Below are positions 1 to 9,136 of a DNA stretch of 64,000 nt, piece after piece (positions within the stretch are counted from its first letter, which is position 1; the number at the start of each line of letters is the position of its first letter). Under the pieces are notes generated by a model. It made no database searches. It was not told the origin of the DNA and worked only from the letters and a program-made list of their open reading frames with translations. Position numbers and translations under genes: made by a program. This stretch comes from Acidimicrobiales bacterium (GTDB lineage: Bacteria > Actinomycetota > Acidimicrobiia > Acidimicrobiales > SKKL01). The DNA is taken from the NCBI GenBank assembly GCA_034521975.1, contig JAXHLR010000003.1, positions 62,001 to 126,000 on the forward strand. The letters run 5' to 3'.

Positions 1-1
1 G

Positions 2-358
2 GCCCGAACCCACCCACTCCCGTCCCTACCCCGCGCGGTGCTGCGCCGAGCCGCCTACGAGTGGCGTGTCCGGACAGCGATGCGTCACGCCGGTCGTCGA
101 CCGGCCCGAACCGTGGCCGACTATCGAGCCAGCGCCCGGGTGCGCGCCAAGGCGTTGCGCCCGTACCAACCCGGTCCCGCACGCTTCCCAGTGACCATCA
201 TCCAACCCCACCACAGCCGTGCCGCCTCGCGCTGGCAGCCCCTCGCTCCGGACCTCACCGTGCACGAGGTCGGCGGTGACCACCGGTCGATGGTCGAACA
301 CCCCCACGCGACCGATGTCGCCCGCCACCTGGGTGCGGTCCTCTCGACCCCGCGGTGA
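2..358 (+). CDS. C-terminal end of a thioesterase-domain protein (5' partial)
   Basis: The reading frame is open at the left edge and ends at TGA 356-358, so only the last 118 residues are visible. Near the end, W-Q-P-L-A-P followed by V-G-G-D-H-R-S-M-V-E-H-P matches the catalytic-His region of alpha/beta-hydrolase thioesterases found at the end of nonribosomal peptide synthetases and related adenylation enzymes (typically GDH-x-x-M-x-x-P). I infer a thioesterase-terminated enzyme that begins upstream. It lies 13 nt before a glycosyltransferase on the same strand, so it may belong to the polysaccharide locus. The family call rests on this short motif only. Confidence 0.55.
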   Translation, partial: ARTHPLPSLPRAVLRRAAYEWRVRTAMRHAGRRPARTVADYRASARVRAKALRPYQPGPARFPVTIIQPHHSRAASRWQPLAPDLTVHEVGGDHRSMVEHPHATDVARHLGAVLSTPR

Positions 359-371
359 CGGAGCGCGCCGG

Positions 372-1478
372 GTGAGACCGAACCGCCCGACCGGTCGGAC
401 CTACATCGTGGTCACCAGGTGGACCGGACACCGGCTTCACTACGTGCGGCTGCTGGCATCGGCCAGCCTCGATCGTGGCCGACCGGTCACGGTCCTCCTG
501 CCCGACGCCGCGACCGCATCCCCCGAGTACCAGGTCCACCTCGGCGACCTCGACCCGCTCGACCGTGAGCTGCTGGCCGACAGCAACGTCGCCCACGCGG
601 TGCGGCGGGCGAGCGAGCTGGCGGGAACCGAAGACCTGGTGGTGTTCCCCGACGGCGACGCCGCCCTGGCCCCCCTCGCCCTCCACTCGCTCACCCGCCG
701 CCTGCGGACCCGAACCAGCGTGCTGCTCATGCGGACCCCGACGCGTGGCGTCCCGTGGCAGCTCCGCTCGCTGGCCGTCGCCATGGCCAAGGCGCTACTC
801 GTGCGCGTGGCCCGACCCCCGATCTCGATCCGACAGCTCACCGACTCGCTGCGCTTCGGCCAGCCGCACCCGCTCTTCGGATCGGTCTCCCCAGTCCCCG
901 ATCCCGTGGCGACCACGCACTGGCCGACCAGAGCAGAGGCACGGCGAACGCTCGGGCTCGACCCGGACGCCTTCATCGTCCTCGCTCCGGGGGTGATGCG
1001 GGCCAACAAGCACCCGACCCTCATCCTCGACGCCTGGCAGCGGTCACCGCTGCACCACCGGCGCGGCGTCCGTCCGCTCCTGGTGCTCGCAGGGAACCAG
1101 CACCCCCGCCAACGGGCGGGGATCGAGGATCGCGCCCGCCACGACCCAACGATCGAGACCCACGACCGGTACCTGCCGACCCCCGAGCTCGAGGCCTACA
1201 TCGCCGCCGCCGACGGCGTCGTCCTCGTCAGCGCCAGCGAGTCGCCGAGCGGCACGCTAGCCACCGCCATCGCCGCCCAACGGCCGATCCTGGTCAGCGC
1301 GAGCAACCGCTCGAAAGCCCTCGTCGACCACCACGGCATCGGCGTGACCTGTGACGCCAACCAGGAGGCGCTCGCCCGCGGGTTCGACCAGCTCCACCAG
1401 CTCGCCCCGATCGAGCAGTGGCCTCGGTCCGCCCCGGTCGAGGCCTTCACCACCCCGCTCCTGGAACCAGACGAGTAG
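372..1478 (+). CDS. Glycosyltransferase, GT4-like
   Basis: This 368-residue protein probably transfers a sugar from a nucleotide donor in the cytoplasm during polysaccharide assembly. The C-terminal half has the GT-B donor-binding pattern: a run L-A-P-G-V-M-R-A-N-K-H-P, then A-D-G-V-V-L-V-S-A-S-E-S-P-S-G-T near residue 290. The acceptor and donor sugars cannot be read from sequence. I chose GTG 372 because GGAG lies 8 nt upstream and the start falls just after the previous gene; longer upstream starts would overlap that gene by over 100 nt. The next gene begins 4 nt after its stop, indicating an operon. Confidence 0.75.
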   Translation: MRPNRPTGRTYIVVTRWTGHRLHYVRLLASASLDRGRPVTVLLPDAATASPEYQVHLGDLDPLDRELLADSNVAHAVRRASELAGTEDLVVFPDGDAALAPLALHSLTRRLRTRTSVLLMRTPTRGVPWQLRSLAVAMAKALLVRVARPPISIRQLTDSLRFGQPHPLFGSVSPVPDPVATTHWPTRAEARRTLGLDPDAFIVLAPGVMRANKHPTLILDAWQRSPLHHRRGVRPLLVLAGNQHPRQRAGIEDRARHDPTIETHDRYLPTPELEAYIAAADGVVLVSASESPSGTLATAIAAQRPILVSASNRSKALVDHHGIGVTCDANQEALARGFDQLHQLAPIEQWPRSAPVEAFTTPLLEPDE

Positions 1479-1482
1479 CGCG

Positions 1483-2244
1483 ATGAAGAACCGGCGTCTG
1501 GACCCGATCGAGATGGCCCTCAGCCGCTTGTCGCGCCTCGCCCCGTCCACCGCCGCCTGGCTCGACTGGCAGCGACGGGGATCGCTCTGGCGGTGGGGCG
1601 GCCCCATGAACGGACAACCGGTTCGACAGGCGCTCGTCCGCCGGCTCGTCGCCGCCACGACTCCCACGGCGATCATCGAGACCGGGACCTACCGAGGCGA
1701 CACCACCCTCTTCCTCGCCGACATCGCCGACTGCGAGATCCACTCCTGTGAGATCGACCCCAGGTTCCACGCCTTCGCGCAACGACGCCTCGGACGCCGC
1801 GACGACATCCACCTCGCGCTCACCGCGTCCCACCACTTCCTGAGGACCTACGCAGACACCCAGCCGACCCGCGACGACGTGCTCTTCTACCTCGACGCGC
1901 ACTGGCAGGGCGACATCCCCCTTCACGATGAGCTCGAGATCATCTCCACCCGCTTCACCCGCAGCGTGGTGCTCATCGACGACTTCCGGGTGCCCGACGA
2001 CCCCGGCTACCGCTTCGAGGACCGCGGCCCGGGTCGCTGCCTGTCCGAATCCGAGGTTCCCGTCGACCTCCGCGATCGTTGGAGGTGGCACTACCCGTCG
2101 GCACCCTCCGACACCGAAGGCGGCAAGCGGCAAGGATGTGCCCTGCTCCTCCAGCACTCCGACGACGGTCGGACCGACTGGATCGGCCCCACCTTGGCCT
2201 CAGAGCTGGCTCGGTCGTGGCGCACGGTCGACGACCGGACCTGA
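1483..2244 (+). CDS. Class I SAM-dependent methyltransferase-like protein
   Basis: The 253-residue protein has an I-I-E-T-G-T-Y-R-G-D-T segment near residue 66 that resembles the glycine-rich SAM-binding motif I. It also has Y-L-D-A-H-W-Q-G-D-I-P-L and V-L-I-D-D-F further on, as in small methyltransferases of polysaccharide clusters. A role in methylating a sugar or lipid precursor is inferred from its place behind a glycosyltransferase (4-nt gap). Its 3' end overlaps the convergent O-antigen ligase gene by 45 nt. No nucleotide-sugar or acceptor specificity can be deduced. Confidence 0.65.
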   Translation: MKNRRLDPIEMALSRLSRLAPSTAAWLDWQRRGSLWRWGGPMNGQPVRQALVRRLVAATTPTAIIETGTYRGDTTLFLADIADCEIHSCEIDPRFHAFAQRRLGRRDDIHLALTASHHFLRTYADTQPTRDDVLFYLDAHWQGDIPLHDELEIISTRFTRSVVLIDDFRVPDDPGYRFEDRGPGRCLSESEVPVDLRDRWRWHYPSAPSDTEGGKRQGCALLLQHSDDGRTDWIGPTLASELARSWRTVDDRT

Positions 2245-3471
2245 CGACATCGACAGCAACGCGCCCACCAGGAGCCAGAACGGCAGCGCGAACTCGTTGC
2301 CGAAGCCGAACAGGCTCGACTCGCCGAACTGGATGGTGAACCCAGCCGCGACCGAGCCGGCCAGACCGACCCCGATGGGATCACGGCGCGATCGCCACCC
2401 CGCCCGGGCCGCCGCACCGATCACGCCCACCACCAGCAGAGCCCCGGCCGCCCCCAACTCGGCCAGAACCTGCAGGTAGCCGTTGTGGGCGGTGCCGATG
2501 AAGTACTCGTGCGGATCGCCCCGCCGCTCCTCGAGGATCAGCTCGGCGCTCCGGTATCCGTGGCCCGCCACCGGCGCGTCCTCCCATGCATCGACCAGGG
2601 TCGCCCACGCCCCCTCGCGGCCGGTGAAGAGCTGGTCGGTGCTTCGCTCCCACATGCTCCCGAGCTGCCCCGACACCACCACCAACACGACGATCCCCAC
2701 ACACAGCCCGATCGGGACCGCGATGCGCCAGTTCCGCAGCCAGCCCCGCATCAGGACCATCACCACGCCGGCGACCACCAGCGCCACCAGGCTGGTCCGA
2801 GAACCCGACAGGACCAGGCTCGCGGCGAGCGCTGCGAGCAGGCCCAGATGCAACGACCGGCCGGGAAGCGACGGGATCCGGGGCACCAGCGCCACCCCGA
2901 CCGGAAGCACCAATGCCGCCACCATCCCCGACCCGTTGGGATGCACGTAGATGCCCGACACCCGACTGTTCGACGCCATGCCGGCCCACTCCGCACCGAC
3001 CAACCACGCCACGAGTCCCACAACCGCCGCCGCGCCGAACACCGCGACGACGACCCACAGGTCGATGGTGAGGCGTTCCCGGTTGGGCCAGCGCAGGTTG
3101 CCGAGCACCGCGACCACCACAATCACCACCGCGAACAACAGAGCATGACGCAGCGTTCGATCGGGATGGATCGACCAGGCCACGGACAGGAGGGCGAGCA
3201 GGACCAGCGAGGCGAGCAGCAACCACGGCCACCACGTCCTCCGCTCCCGAGCAGCCAGACCACCCGAGAGCGCCACCACGGGCACCAGCAAGGCGAGCGA
3301 CCCGTACCGGGCAAGCTCCACGAGGGTCCCCGACTGGTAGACCGACGCGTCGATGAGGTGGAACACGAGCGCGACCAGGAGAAGGATCGCCACCACCGCG
3401 ACACCAGCACGCTTGACCACCGACAGCACGGCGCCACCGTATCCCCGCCCCGATGACCGCTCTGCCACCAT
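2200..3471 (-). CDS. O-antigen ligase/polymerase family membrane protein (Wzy_C)
   Basis: This is a 423-residue polytopic membrane protein with about ten hydrophobic segments and a long extracytoplasmic loop that includes G-H-G-Y-R-S and T-A-H-N-G-Y-L-Q-V-L-A-E-L-G. The H-N-x-x-L-x-x-x-x-E-x-G pattern is typical of the Wzy_C/WaaL family, which ligates or polymerises lipid-linked glycans on the outer face of the membrane. The start codon (ATG 3471) is only 6 nt from the divergent GTG 3478. GTG 3429 is an in-frame alternative that would leave room for promoters. It is one of two such proteins in this locus (the other is at 9.1-10.4 kb), so one may polymerise and the other ligate. Confidence 0.8.
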   Translation of the reverse strand: MVAERSSGRGYGGAVLSVVKRAGVAVVAILLLVALVFHLIDASVYQSGTLVELARYGSLALLVPVVALSGGLAARERRTWWPWLLLASLVLLALLSVAWSIHPDRTLRHALLFAVVIVVVAVLGNLRWPNRERLTIDLWVVVAVFGAAAVVGLVAWLVGAEWAGMASNSRVSGIYVHPNGSGMVAALVLPVGVALVPRIPSLPGRSLHLGLLAALAASLVLSGSRTSLVALVVAGVVMVLMRGWLRNWRIAVPIGLCVGIVVLVVVSGQLGSMWERSTDQLFTGREGAWATLVDAWEDAPVAGHGYRSAELILEERRGDPHEYFIGTAHNGYLQVLAELGAAGALLVVGVIGAAARAGWRSRRDPIGVGLAGSVAAGFTIQFGESSLFGFGNEFALPFWLLVGALLSMSSGPVVDRAPRPSQL

Positions 3472-3477
3472 GACACC

Positions 3478-4698
3478 GTGACCGACCCCCCAACCATCGG
3501 TGACCGACAGCGCAAGCTCCTGCTGTGCAGCCTGGCGGTCCCATGGGACGGTGCCCCCACCACCGGCCTCTACAACATCGATCAGGCCAAGGCGCTGCAG
3601 CGACAGGGTTGGGAGGTCGAGATCCTCAAGCCGATCCCCCGAACCCCGCGGTGGTTGGGGCGTCTGTCCCCACGTGCCCGTCGTTGGCGCCGGCACCCCG
3701 AGCACTACGAGTTCGACGGGGTCCGGGTGCACTCGCCCCGGGTCTGGTTCAGCCATGCCCCGATCGTCCGCACCCGTCTCGCCCGACTGGCCCCCGGGCT
3801 CGCCACCCGGTGGTTCCGCGCCGCGGTCCAGGACCACTTCGATCGCCACCACCACTCATTCGCACCCCACGCGGTCGTCTTCCACGGGTCGATCCCCTGG
3901 GCTGCGATCCGGTGCAGCACCCCCCGTGTGTTCATCGAGCACTCGGGTTCGGATGTGCGGATGTGGGAGTCCTCGCCCCGGATGCGCCGAGTGATAGCTC
4001 GCTCCACCAAGGGGGCAACGGCGCGCTTCACGACCGGGACGGTGCTGCAACGCCGCCTCGATGACATGTTCCCGGGCACCACCACCCAGTACCTCCGCAA
4101 CGGAGCGGCTCAGCCCACTGCGGAACAGCTCGCCGCCACCCGGCCAGCGGAGTGGTCCGACCGGACCACGCTGCTGTGCGCGGGTACCTACCAACCCCAG
4201 AAGGGGCACCGCGTGCTGCTGCACGCTCTCGCCGACCTCCCCGACGACCTCCGGTGGCATCTGATGCTCGTCGGCGAGCCCCCGCGGAGCCTGAGCGACG
4301 AGATCGACGACCTCGGACTCACCGACCGGATCGAGGTCCTGCCACGCATGAGCCAGCAGGACCTGATCCAGTTGATGGTGTGGGCCGATCTCTTCGTCCT
4401 CCCCTCCTGGGACGAGGCGTTCGGAAGCGTCTACGCCGAGGCACTGGCCGCGGGCACACCTATCATCTGCACCTCCGACTGTGGAATGGCCGAGGAGATC
4501 GAGCACCGCGTCCACGGCTGGATCGTCCAACCCCGAGACGTCGCCTCGCTTCGCGCCGCGCTTCTCGAATCCCTCGAAACCGACCTACCAGCCATGGGAC
4601 AGGCCGGTCGACAGCTCGCCACCGAACGCTTCAGCTGGGACCAGAACGCCACGACCCTCGCCGAGGCCCTCATCCGCGGCACCACACCGAGTGCTTGA
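3478..4698 (+). CDS. Glycosyltransferase family 4 protein
   Basis: A 406-residue GT-B glycosyltransferase. The N-terminal half contains an A-P-T-T-G-L-Y-N-I-D-Q-A-K-A-L acceptor-domain helix of the GT4 type. The C-terminal half has L-L-C-A-G-T-Y-Q-P-Q-K-G-H and the E-x7-E donor-binding motif in W-D-E-A-F-G-S-V-Y-A-E-A-L-A-A-G-T-P. It probably adds one residue to the lipid-linked repeat unit in the cytoplasm. It is transcribed divergently from the O-antigen ligase with overlapping upstream regions and converges with the fusion gene at 4710. The donor sugar is unknown. Confidence 0.85.
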   Translation: MTDPPTIGDRQRKLLLCSLAVPWDGAPTTGLYNIDQAKALQRQGWEVEILKPIPRTPRWLGRLSPRARRWRRHPEHYEFDGVRVHSPRVWFSHAPIVRTRLARLAPGLATRWFRAAVQDHFDRHHHSFAPHAVVFHGSIPWAAIRCSTPRVFIEHSGSDVRMWESSPRMRRVIARSTKGATARFTTGTVLQRRLDDMFPGTTTQYLRNGAAQPTAEQLAATRPAEWSDRTTLLCAGTYQPQKGHRVLLHALADLPDDLRWHLMLVGEPPRSLSDEIDDLGLTDRIEVLPRMSQQDLIQLMVWADLFVLPSWDEAFGSVYAEALAAGTPIICTSDCGMAEEIEHRVHGWIVQPRDVASLRAALLESLETDLPAMGQAGRQLATERFSWDQNATTLAEALIRGTTPSA

Positions 4699-4709
4699 GG
4701 ACCCTGCGT

Positions 4710-7247
4710 TCACACCAGCTCGCTGACCACCAGCCGGACCTTTCCGCCCTTGGTCCTGGTCACCTCTGGTACCTCGGTGATCGTCAGGTCGAGACCTCCG
4801 TCAGCGTAGGACAGCACCCTCTGCCGCAGCCGCTCCCGGTCCGACTCGCCGAAGCCCGGTTCGGGGACGACGAGCAGCTCGGCGCTCCCCGGTGACCGCT
4901 GCACGAACTGTGCCATCCGGACACCGCCGAGCCCCTTGAACGGAAGGTCGAGGCGACCAAGACGACCACCATCGGCGAGCACCACGTAGTCGTCGAGACG
5001 ACCATCGAGACCCTCCAGGATCCGGCCGGGACGACCACACCGACACTCCGTCTCGCCGATCGCGGCACCATCACCCATGCGATAGCGGATCAGGGGAAAG
5101 GCAGGGTTCGCCAGCGCCGTGCCCACGACCTCGCCATCCACGACCTCGAGCGCGCCGAAATCCTCGTCGACGTGCAGAGCACCGAGGGGACACTGCGATG
5201 CATTGGCGACCTTCTCGGCCGCCCCGTAGTGCTCGATCGGGTCGACCTCGAACGCCTGCAGGATCAGCTCCCGCTGGTGAGCCTGGATGTTCTCGGCTCC
5301 GGTCGTGACCCAGCGAACACCGAGTCGACCGGTCAATCCGCGGTCGATGACCCTCGCGGCGACGAGGCTGATCACCGAGGGGAAGCCGTGCAGCCACGGA
5401 AGTCGCCGTCGGACGAGCACGTCGACCATCTCGTCGAGCTGGGCGGGATTGGTGTGAAAGGCACTGAACATGACCCGGCGCTGGGCGCGGTCGACCCGCC
5501 ACACCCGCTGGTCGCCCCTCGTGAGCCGGCGCGAACCGAAGTGGCCGCACCAGGTCCCACGCTCGATTCCGTGCCACCGGCGATAGCGCCACCACACCGC
5601 CCACTGCTCCTGCACCGCCGAGGGACAGATCGGAACCTCCAACGGCGACCCCATCGTGCCGCTGGTCAAGGCCACGGCGCGCCCGGGGATCGGTTCCGTC
5701 GGGTGAAGGCGGTCTCCGAGCGAGCGAACCTCGTCCCGACTCAGGACGGGAAAGTGTGACAGATCGTCCAGCCCCTCGATCTCGTCCAGCCCCCGATAGG
5801 CGCCAGTGGAGTAGTGCGGGACGTTCATGGCGGCATAGGCCGCCATCGAACGCAGGCGCGCATCGCGGTACTGCTCGAAGTCGTGCCGGCTCCAGCTCGC
5901 CCGGTCCTCGTAGGCACGCAGCCTCTCGGCAAAGGGCTTCCCGTAGCGCCGCCGGACGATCCTGGCCCCCTCGACGGTGATCGCCAGATCCTGGACCCAG
6001 GGTGGGAGACGGTGGTACCAGCGCTCGCCGAACGGGGCATCGCCGTCACCTTGCTCGGTGACTTCGGCCCCCGCCCCCTCAGCGCTCACATCCGCTCCTC
6101 GCAACATACGGCGGTGTGCCTCCTCGGCATCGCCCGAGAGTAGGCGCTCCTCGACCAGCGCTCGCGCCGCGACACGGTGGGCACGCCGATCCTCGGCGGG
6201 CGACGACGCGTAGCTGTCGAGCACCGCGGCGAATCCTCGGTGGTCATCCGGAGACCGGACCCAACCCGCGCCGGCCTCCTCCACATCGCTCCACGGAGTC
6301 CGGTCGCTGATCAGCACCGGGGTCCCCGCCATCAGCGACTCGGCCACGACGTGACCGAAGTTCTCCCCGTGGGTCGGCAGAAAGGTCACGTCGGCGCGCG
6401 AGAAGAAGTCGACGACCTCATCGGGAGCCACCTCGCCCACGTACTCGATGCTCACGTGCGACGGCGCATCGGCCAGAAGCTCGCGACATCGATGCCAGTA
6501 GGCCTCCTCACTCACCGGCCCGGCGATGGTCAACGTGACCCGCTCGGTGCAGTGAAGCACCGAGCGGATCGCGCCATCGAGGTTCTTCTTCGGCGAGATG
6601 CGCGAGAGGAACACCACCCGAAGGCCGCGCTCCGCGCTCGGCGGCACCTCGGTCGTCGCAACGCTCCCCTCCAGGTGCCCGGTGAGATCCTGCGCCTGGT
6701 GGATGACGCTCACCCCGGACCCGAAGACGGCCCGGATGTCGCGTTCCTCGTGTGGGTTCGATGCCTGGAACTCGACACGACGCGCCAGCAGCAACAGCCG
6801 GGCGACAACGACGCCCAGCTGCTTGCGTCGCCAGTGGATCCTGAGCGCGCCCGGCGAGAACTCGCCCCGCGGCGCCAGCACCACCCTGCGGGCGCGAATC
6901 CACCCCAACGACCGGAGCAGCAGCGCCCACCACGTGAAGCGCCGGTGGAAGAAGCTGTTCAAGTACAAGACGTCGTAGTGGGTTCCCCGGATGTCCTCGA
7001 ACACCGCCCGCAGCGCGCCACGCCGCTTCGACACGTAGACGACCCGGGCTCCGTGCCAGTCCATCCACTCGTCGGGGCGCGGACCCGGCCGGTCCGCGAA
7101 CGCGCCGGTCACGACGTGGAACTCGAACTCGTCCCCGAGGCGCTGCACCAACGCCGCCACCGATCGAGCCGGCCCGCTCGCCTCGTAGACGGGAGGGAAC
7201 ACCCCCACGAACACCAGGACCGACGGCTTCGCCCCCGGCTCAGCCAT
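4710..7247 (-). CDS. Fusion of a GT4 glycosyltransferase and a CapK-type adenylate-forming enzyme
   Basis: The 845-residue protein has two parts. Residues 1-380 form a GT4 glycosyltransferase, with F-L-S-R-I-S-P-K-K-N near 213-222 and the E-x7-E motif at E295/E303 in G-E-N-F-G-H-V-V-A-E-S-L. Residues 409-845 form a CapK/phenylacetate-CoA-ligase-like domain with the adenylation motif T-S-G-T-M-G-S-P near 528-535, H-Y-G-A-A-E and a Y-R-M-G-D motif. A ~25-residue linker rich in Gly, Glu and Ala joins them. CapK proteins occur in capsule clusters, but their acceptor is poorly defined. The gene overlaps the upstream ABC-transporter stop by 8 nt, so the two are probably co-translated. No stop or frameshift separates the halves. 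Confidence 0.8.
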   Translation of the reverse strand: MAEPGAKPSVLVFVGVFPPVYEASGPARSVAALVQRLGDEFEFHVVTGAFADRPGPRPDEWMDWHGARVVYVSKRRGALRAVFEDIRGTHYDVLYLNSFFHRRFTWWALLLRSLGWIRARRVVLAPRGEFSPGALRIHWRRKQLGVVVARLLLLARRVEFQASNPHEERDIRAVFGSGVSVIHQAQDLTGHLEGSVATTEVPPSAERGLRVVFLSRISPKKNLDGAIRSVLHCTERVTLTIAGPVSEEAYWHRCRELLADAPSHVSIEYVGEVAPDEVVDFFSRADVTFLPTHGENFGHVVAESLMAGTPVLISDRTPWSDVEEAGAGWVRSPDDHRGFAAVLDSYASSPAEDRRAHRVAARALVEERLLSGDAEEAHRRMLRGADVSAEGAGAEVTEQGDGDAPFGERWYHRLPPWVQDLAITVEGARIVRRRYGKPFAERLRAYEDRASWSRHDFEQYRDARLRSMAAYAAMNVPHYSTGAYRGLDEIEGLDDLSHFPVLSRDEVRSLGDRLHPTEPIPGRAVALTSGTMGSPLEVPICPSAVQEQWAVWWRYRRWHGIERGTWCGHFGSRRLTRGDQRVWRVDRAQRRVMFSAFHTNPAQLDEMVDVLVRRRLPWLHGFPSVISLVAARVIDRGLTGRLGVRWVTTGAENIQAHQRELILQAFEVDPIEHYGAAEKVANASQCPLGALHVDEDFGALEVVDGEVVGTALANPAFPLIRYRMGDGAAIGETECRCGRPGRILEGLDGRLDDYVVLADGGRLGRLDLPFKGLGGVRMAQFVQRSPGSAELLVVPEPGFGESDRERLRQRVLSYADGGLDLTITEVPEVTRTKGGKVRLVVSELV

Positions 7248-8997
7248 GGGGACCCGCCGGGGTGGGTTCGACCAGGTCGGTGTCGAAGCTGACCGCAGCC
7301 AGCGCCTCGTCCAGCGATCCGATGGTCACGACCCTCCCATCGGCCATGGCGACCACACGGTCACAGATCGTCAACGTCGAGACGCGGTGCGCCACGATCA
7401 CCAGCGTCACCCTCCCGTGGAGCGACGAGATCGTCTGCTGGAGCAGGCGCTCGGACCGCACGTCGAGGGCACTGGTCGGTTCGTCCAGCACCAGCAGCTG
7501 TGGGTCTCCCGCCAGCGCCCGGGCGATCGCGATGCGCTGCTTCTGACCACCGGACAGACCAACGCCCCGCGGGCCGAGCATGGTGTCGAACCCCTGGGGC
7601 AGTCGCTCGATGTCGTCGCCGACGTGGGCGTCGGCAGCCGCCCGTTCCACGCGCTCGCGGTCGATGCCTTCACGGAAGAAGCCGATGTTGTCGGCAACCG
7701 TGCCCTCGAACAGCTTCGGCTCCTGGGGAGCGAGCGCCACCAGGCGGCTCCACGACCCCGACGAGATCTCCCGGTAGTCGAGGCCGTCGACGGTGACCGA
7801 ACCTCGGACCGGTGGGCGCAGGCGGAGCAGGATCTGCACCAACGTCGACTTGCCTCCACCGGACGGGCCGATGATCCCCACCGCCTCACCGACCTCGAGG
7901 GTGAGCGAGACCCCCTCGACCGCCGGGCGATCGGGTTCGTAGGCATACACCACGTCGTTGAGCTCGATCCGCCCGAACGAGTCGCGAACGGTGTCGCCGA
8001 AGGCCACCGGAGACTGCTCCAACGACTGGATCCGATCGAGCAGGCGGTCGAGGTTCGGTGCCAGCTGTCCTGCAGCCTGCGCCGAGCCCTGCGCCCCCTG
8101 CGCGTAGGCGAGCGAACGCACGATCAGGATCACCACCGACCCCACCGCCGCCAGATCGATGTCGCCCCCGACGTGCAGGACCACCACCGCTCCCACCAGC
8201 ATCAGGACGGCGAGATCACGAAACAGGTGTGTACCCAGCCGGGTGACGAACCGGCTGTCGACGAACGCCTCGCGCACCCCACGGTTCGCCGACTCGAGTC
8301 CCTTCGCCTGCACCTCGTCGACGCCGAACACCCGATGCTCCATCGCGAGCGAGCCCCACTGGCTGATGCGCTCAGCCAGGGCGCTGTTGCGCTCGACGAA
8401 CCGCCGGCCCCTGCTGTGGGTCAGCCGGCGCAGCGGGGTCAGGATCGCGAGCAGCACCGCGCCGAACAACAGCACCGCCAGCGTGGCCAGGGGATCGACC
8501 ACCAGCGCCGCCGCCAGCAGGGCGCCAAGACCCAGCACCGCCGCCACGAACGACGCGATGTTCAGCACGAGCTGAGCGGTCTGGCCGGCCAGCGTCGTCG
8601 CCGCCTCCTGCAGCGCGCCCTCGCGCTCTTGATCCTGACGCTCCCAGGTGCTCTCGGCGAACGCCCGGATCAGTCGCCGCCGCGCCGCGGCCAGCACCGC
8701 GCCCGCCACCATGGCCGTGAGGCGCGAGACCACCACGTGCAACACCACCACGGCCAGTCCGGCCAGGGCGGCCGCCGCCAACGCCACACCCGTCGAGACC
8801 TCGACGGTGCCGAACACCGGCAGGCCGAACGATGTCACATCGTCGCCCTCGGCCACGGTCAGTGCCGAGGTCACCACCAGCACCAGCAGCAGCGCCTCGA
8901 GCAACCCCGCCGCCAGCGACAGCAGCGAGAGCGCCCCGGCACCGAGCCTGCCGCGGCGACCCAGGAACGGGCGCACCTTCAGCCACACCGACCACAT
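7240..8997 (-). CDS. ABC transporter with fused membrane and ATPase domains (exporter type)
   Basis: The 585-residue protein is of usual length for a half-size ABC exporter. The first ~310 residues carry six hydrophobic helices. The ATPase domain has Walker A G-P-S-G-G-G-K-S-T, Q-loop A-P-Q-E-P, signature L-S-G-G-Q, Walker B L-L-V-L-D-E-P-T-S and an H-loop A-H-R. It works as a dimer and in this setting may flip a lipid-linked oligosaccharide or export a polysaccharide precursor (PglK/MsbA-like role, inferred). I chose ATG 8997; GTG 9006 is an alternative. It is the first gene of a two-gene operon with the glycosyltransferase-CapK fusion. Confidence 0.85.
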   Translation of the reverse strand: MWSVWLKVRPFLGRRGRLGAGALSLLSLAAGLLEALLLVLVVTSALTVAEGDDVTSFGLPVFGTVEVSTGVALAAAALAGLAVVVLHVVVSRLTAMVAGAVLAAARRRLIRAFAESTWERQDQEREGALQEAATTLAGQTAQLVLNIASFVAAVLGLGALLAAALVVDPLATLAVLLFGAVLLAILTPLRRLTHSRGRRFVERNSALAERISQWGSLAMEHRVFGVDEVQAKGLESANRGVREAFVDSRFVTRLGTHLFRDLAVLMLVGAVVVLHVGGDIDLAAVGSVVILIVRSLAYAQGAQGSAQAAGQLAPNLDRLLDRIQSLEQSPVAFGDTVRDSFGRIELNDVVYAYEPDRPAVEGVSLTLEVGEAVGIIGPSGGGKSTLVQILLRLRPPVRGSVTVDGLDYREISSGSWSRLVALAPQEPKLFEGTVADNIGFFREGIDRERVERAAADAHVGDDIERLPQGFDTMLGPRGVGLSGGQKQRIAIARALAGDPQLLVLDEPTSALDVRSERLLQQTISSLHGRVTLVIVAHRVSTLTICDRVVAMADGRVVTIGSLDEALAAVSFDTDLVEPTPAGPHG

Positions 8998-9136
8998 CAG
9001 CGCCACCGTCCTGGCACCAGGCCCAGACGTGGTCGCCGTAGTGTGGGGGCTCCTGTGACTGCGACCTCCAGCACACGACCCACGTGGCTCAACGATCACC
9101 TCATCCCTCGGCCGGCCGAAGCACCCGAGCCTACCC

